DNA of 17,500 nt. It comes from Anaeromyces robustus. Lineage: Eukaryota > Neocallimastigomycota > Neocallimastigomycetes > Neocallimastigales > Neocallimastigaceae. The notes below the pieces were generated by a model. The model saw nothing but the letters and a program-made list of their open reading frames with translations. It did no database searches and had not been told where the DNA came from. The DNA lies in NCBI GenBank assembly GCA_002104895.1, contig MCFG01000075.1, positions 1 to 17,500 of the forward strand. The letters run 5' to 3'. This document shows positions 16,101-17,500 of the stretch, piece by piece (the first letter of the stretch is position 1; each line of letters opens with the position of its first letter). A program made the translations under genes and the position numbers.

Positions 16101-17500
16101 CAGAAAGAATTAAATCGTCAAATTGACACTTTAAATAACGAAAAGAAATCATTAGAATTTCAAATTTCACAATCAAAAAATTATGTTGAAGATAATATTA
16201 AAGAACAAGAGGAGAAAATAAAAGAAATGAATGAATCTCATTTACAACTTAATAATAAATATAAAAATCTTATTAATCAATTAGAAAAAATATCGAAAGA
16301 AAAATTTGAATTTAAGTCAAAAATATTAAACTTGGAATCTCAATTAGAAGAAAATAAAATAAATATGGTAAATAAAAATGAGTTAATAGAAAAGGAGGAT
16401 GAATGTAAAAAATTAAAAAATGATATTAAAATTATCAATGAAAATAAGAATAAATTAGAATCTTTATTACAAAATGAAAATAAAAAATTAAAAGAAACTA
16501 TTAATGAAATAAAAGATATATCATCGAATGATAAAAAACAATATAAAAATGCTTTACAACAATTAGAAGAAATAAAAAAGAAAAAAGAAAAAGAAAATCA
16601 AGTAATTACAAATCTTTTAAATTTATTAAGTAATGATATTGATACTATTAATAAAGATATGAATATAGATTCTATTTTAAAGCAAAATAAAGAAATAAAA
16701 ACCATAAATGGTAAAGAATAATATTTTTTATAATATACTATATAATAGTTTTTTTTTTTTTTTTTATTTTTTTTATTTTATTTTATTTTATTTTATTTTT
16801 CTTTTTTTTTTAAATAATAATTAATTTATTTTATATTTTATATATGTTTTAGATATCAATGATGTAAAAGACTATTTAAACAACATACAAAATAATTTTA
16901 CAACTATTTCGAATAAATATAAAGATACTGTTGAAAATTTGAACCATTATCAAAAATTATCTGAATCTTTATCAAATCAATTAAATGAAATGAAAAAAGA
17001 ATTGCAATCATTAAACGAATTTAAAGACAATTATCATAATAGAAAAAACGATACTTTAAATAACCTAAATCAACTTGGAGATAATATATTAAATAATATG
17101 ATTAATAGCACAGTTCAAGAAATAGTTATTCATTCATTAAATGAAAAAATTGATTTATTAAATAAAACAAATCAATATAAAGATGATATTAAGCAATATA
17201 CATTTGAAAATATGTCAGATATACGAGAAAAACAAAGTGAATTAAATAAAAAATTGAAAATAATTAATAATGATTTAGAAGAATTAAAAAGATTTAAAAA
17301 CAAAGTTATTGATAATGATGGAACGTATATAAATAATCATTATGTAAAAGATATATTAATAAAAACAAAGGATGTTTTAAATATATTTTTAATTGAACTT
17401 CCATCATCTGTATGTAATGGTTTTGAAGTTCAAAAATATTATGATTTTTTTGATTCATTTGAAACTACAGAAGATACCCAGAATAAACAAAAATACAGTA
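8609..17500 (+). CDS. Giant coiled-coil protein, possible golgin with GRAB-like region; 5' complete, 3' end outside window
   Basis: Exons 8609-8746, 8956-9313, 9611-13426, 13657-16710 and 16853 to beyond 17500 join in matching phases (0, 1, 1, 1) to at least 2,671 open codons. The ATG at 8609 follows an A-rich leader. Order of parts: helical N-terminus (1-150); a possible degenerate GAF domain (about 150-265); 43 Asn (318-360); coiled coil (about 380-850); Asn/Asp-only stretch (851-879) and a wider Asn-rich linker to about 990; coiled coil to about 1410; after the exon 3/4 join, coiled coil from about 1470 to 2610, broken by a basic RRSPRRSSPRK hinge at 1892-1902; then a GRAB-like segment from about 2619. 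Long coiled coils ending in GRIP or GRAB domains are typical of golgins, which tether vesicles at the Golgi; that role is inference. The weakest join is 13427-13656. If it is not an intron, two genes exist: 8609-13452 and one starting near 13681. Centrosomal or other scaffold functions are possible. Confidence 0.6.
8815..8916. repeat. Imperfect direct repeat, two units of about 50 bases
   Basis: Two copies offset by 52 bases share tttaataatatatttttatt at their core and similar flanks (ttcaaataatttg versus ttcaaatattttg). They lie inside intron 1 (8747-8955) of the large coiled-coil gene and make up about half of it. This looks like a local tandem duplication. Confidence 0.75.
9611..9927 (+). 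other. Possible degenerate GAF-like region
   Basis: Residues from about 166 of the large protein read as alternating short strands and helices, unlike the coiled coil around them: TDYLYIIYKRNSGKVY, then GICEKVIQNGKEVI, then STLWNVIYNLKGF. This order (strand, G-containing strand, helix ending in NGK/TGK-like turn, paired strands) resembles a GAF domain. No ligand-binding residues can be assigned, and the resemblance was judged by eye only. Confidence 0.3.
10066..10194 (+). repeat. Poly-asparagine tract, 43 codons of AAT/AAC
   Basis: An uninterrupted run of 43 Asn codons (residues 318-360), mostly AAT, with a block of eight AAC at 10084-10107. It separates the possible GAF-like region from the first coiled coil. 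Antisense frames across it (poly-Tyr, poly-Leu) are artefacts. Such tracts are typical of AT-rich genomes and probably form a disordered linker. Confidence 0.95.
11665..12048 (+). repeat. Asn/Asp low-complexity linker
   Basis: 29 consecutive codons (11665-11751, residues 851-879) encode only Asn or Asp, strongly acidic in the middle. A further Asn-rich stretch follows at about 11899-12048. Coiled coil stops before it and resumes after about 12170, so it acts as a flexible acidic spacer between two rods. Confidence 0.85.
13427..13656 (+). other. Probable intron 3 of the large coiled-coil gene, or a gene boundary
   Basis: The donor CATG/GTTTGT and acceptor ATATAG/ATACG are both phase 1, so the reading frame continues as KH-D-TFNIENK. 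The interval is T-rich like the other introns and lacks the A-rich leader seen before the other start codons. Reading through the donor gives LYFKFYI then stop, hydrophobic and unlike the Asn/Lys/Glu-rich protein before it. Against this, the donor is not the usual GTA type, and an ATG at 13681 could start a separate gene. Confidence 0.6.
15018..15059 (+). other. Basic Ser-Pro hinge (RRSPRRSSPRKNNR) in the third coiled coil
   Basis: Fourteen residues (1892-1905) with seven Arg/Lys and two Ser-Pro sites interrupt an otherwise acidic Lys/Glu/Asn coiled coil. Both Ser-Pro sites have basic neighbours, as in proline-directed kinase sites. It may be a phosphorylated hinge or a basic contact site. 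Confidence 0.6.
16711..16852 (+). other. Intron 4 of the large coiled-coil gene
   Basis: A 142-base intron with donor AATG/GTAAAG and acceptor TTTTAG/ATATC. It joins phase 1 to phase 1 and restores the frame as TIN-D-INDVKDYL. It holds a long T tract and TTTTA repeats upstream of the acceptor. Reading through would stop after four codons. Confidence 0.85.
17341..17500 (+). other. GRAB-like segment (GRIP-related Arf-binding), cut by window end
   Basis: From residue 2619 the coiled coil gives way to YVKDILIK, then a hydrophobic helix LNIFLIELP and, six residues after that Pro, FEV, then an aromatic (Phe) ten residues after the Val. In GRAB domains of Rud3/GMAP-210 golgins I recall a hydrophobic FLxxP helix, FEV at the same distance and a Trp where this protein has Phe. 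The spacing match is good but the typical basic residues between Pro and Phe are missing, and the end of the domain is outside the window. Confidence 0.35.

Noticed and set aside
17341-17364. YVKDILIK as a GRIP domain
   Set aside because: It resembles the opening of GRIP helices, but the following LP..FEV spacing fits GRAB better; neither is proven.

Overview
The window is eukaryotic nuclear DNA of extreme A+T content. Its coding regions are split by short GT..AG introns, it carries long TAAA-type microsatellites in introns and spacers, and its proteins contain asparagine tracts encoded by AAT/AAC. Very high A+T, many small introns in one gene, TAAA repeats, an NMD factor with a SMG5-type PIN domain and a possible centrosomal (CEP70-like) gene together suggest an anaerobic gut chytrid (Neocallimastigomycota). 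A dictyostelid or another AT-rich protist cannot be excluded. The organism call is inference; the gene structures below were read directly from the sequence by following splice sites and phases.

Layout. Positions 1-21 (minus) may be the first codons of a gene leaving the window. Positions 22-721 are AT-rich spacer with a TAAA array and an ATTAT array. Positions 722-5297 (minus) hold a 15-exon gene that rebuilds to one open frame of 813 residues and is clearly an EST1/SMG5-family nonsense-mediated decay factor; two of its introns consist largely of TAAA microsatellite. Positions 5298-5776 are a short divergent spacer. Positions 5777-7678 (plus) hold a 10-exon gene for a 332-residue coiled-coil protein with a C-terminal helical region resembling CEP70. 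Positions 7679-8608 are spacer with A/T palindromes. From 8609 (plus) to the window end runs a very large coiled-coil gene of at least 5 exons and at least 2,671 codons, still open at 17500.

The large gene contains, in order: an N-terminal helical segment, a possible degenerate GAF domain, 43 consecutive Asn, a long coiled coil, an Asn/Asp-only stretch, a second coiled coil, a join across 13427-13656 (intron in my model), a third very long coiled coil broken by a basic RRSPRRSSPRK hinge, and at the window end a segment resembling the GRAB (GRIP-related Arf-binding) domain of Rud3/GMAP-210 golgins. The main uncertainty is whether 13427-13656 is an intron (one giant protein) or a gene boundary (a GAF/coiled-coil protein followed by a golgin). 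Splice phase and composition favour one gene.

The three genes are not an operon and need not act together. The most solid identification is SMG5, whose PIN domain appears to have lost most catalytic acids, as in animal SMG5. No rRNA, tRNA, transposon or CRISPR array was seen.
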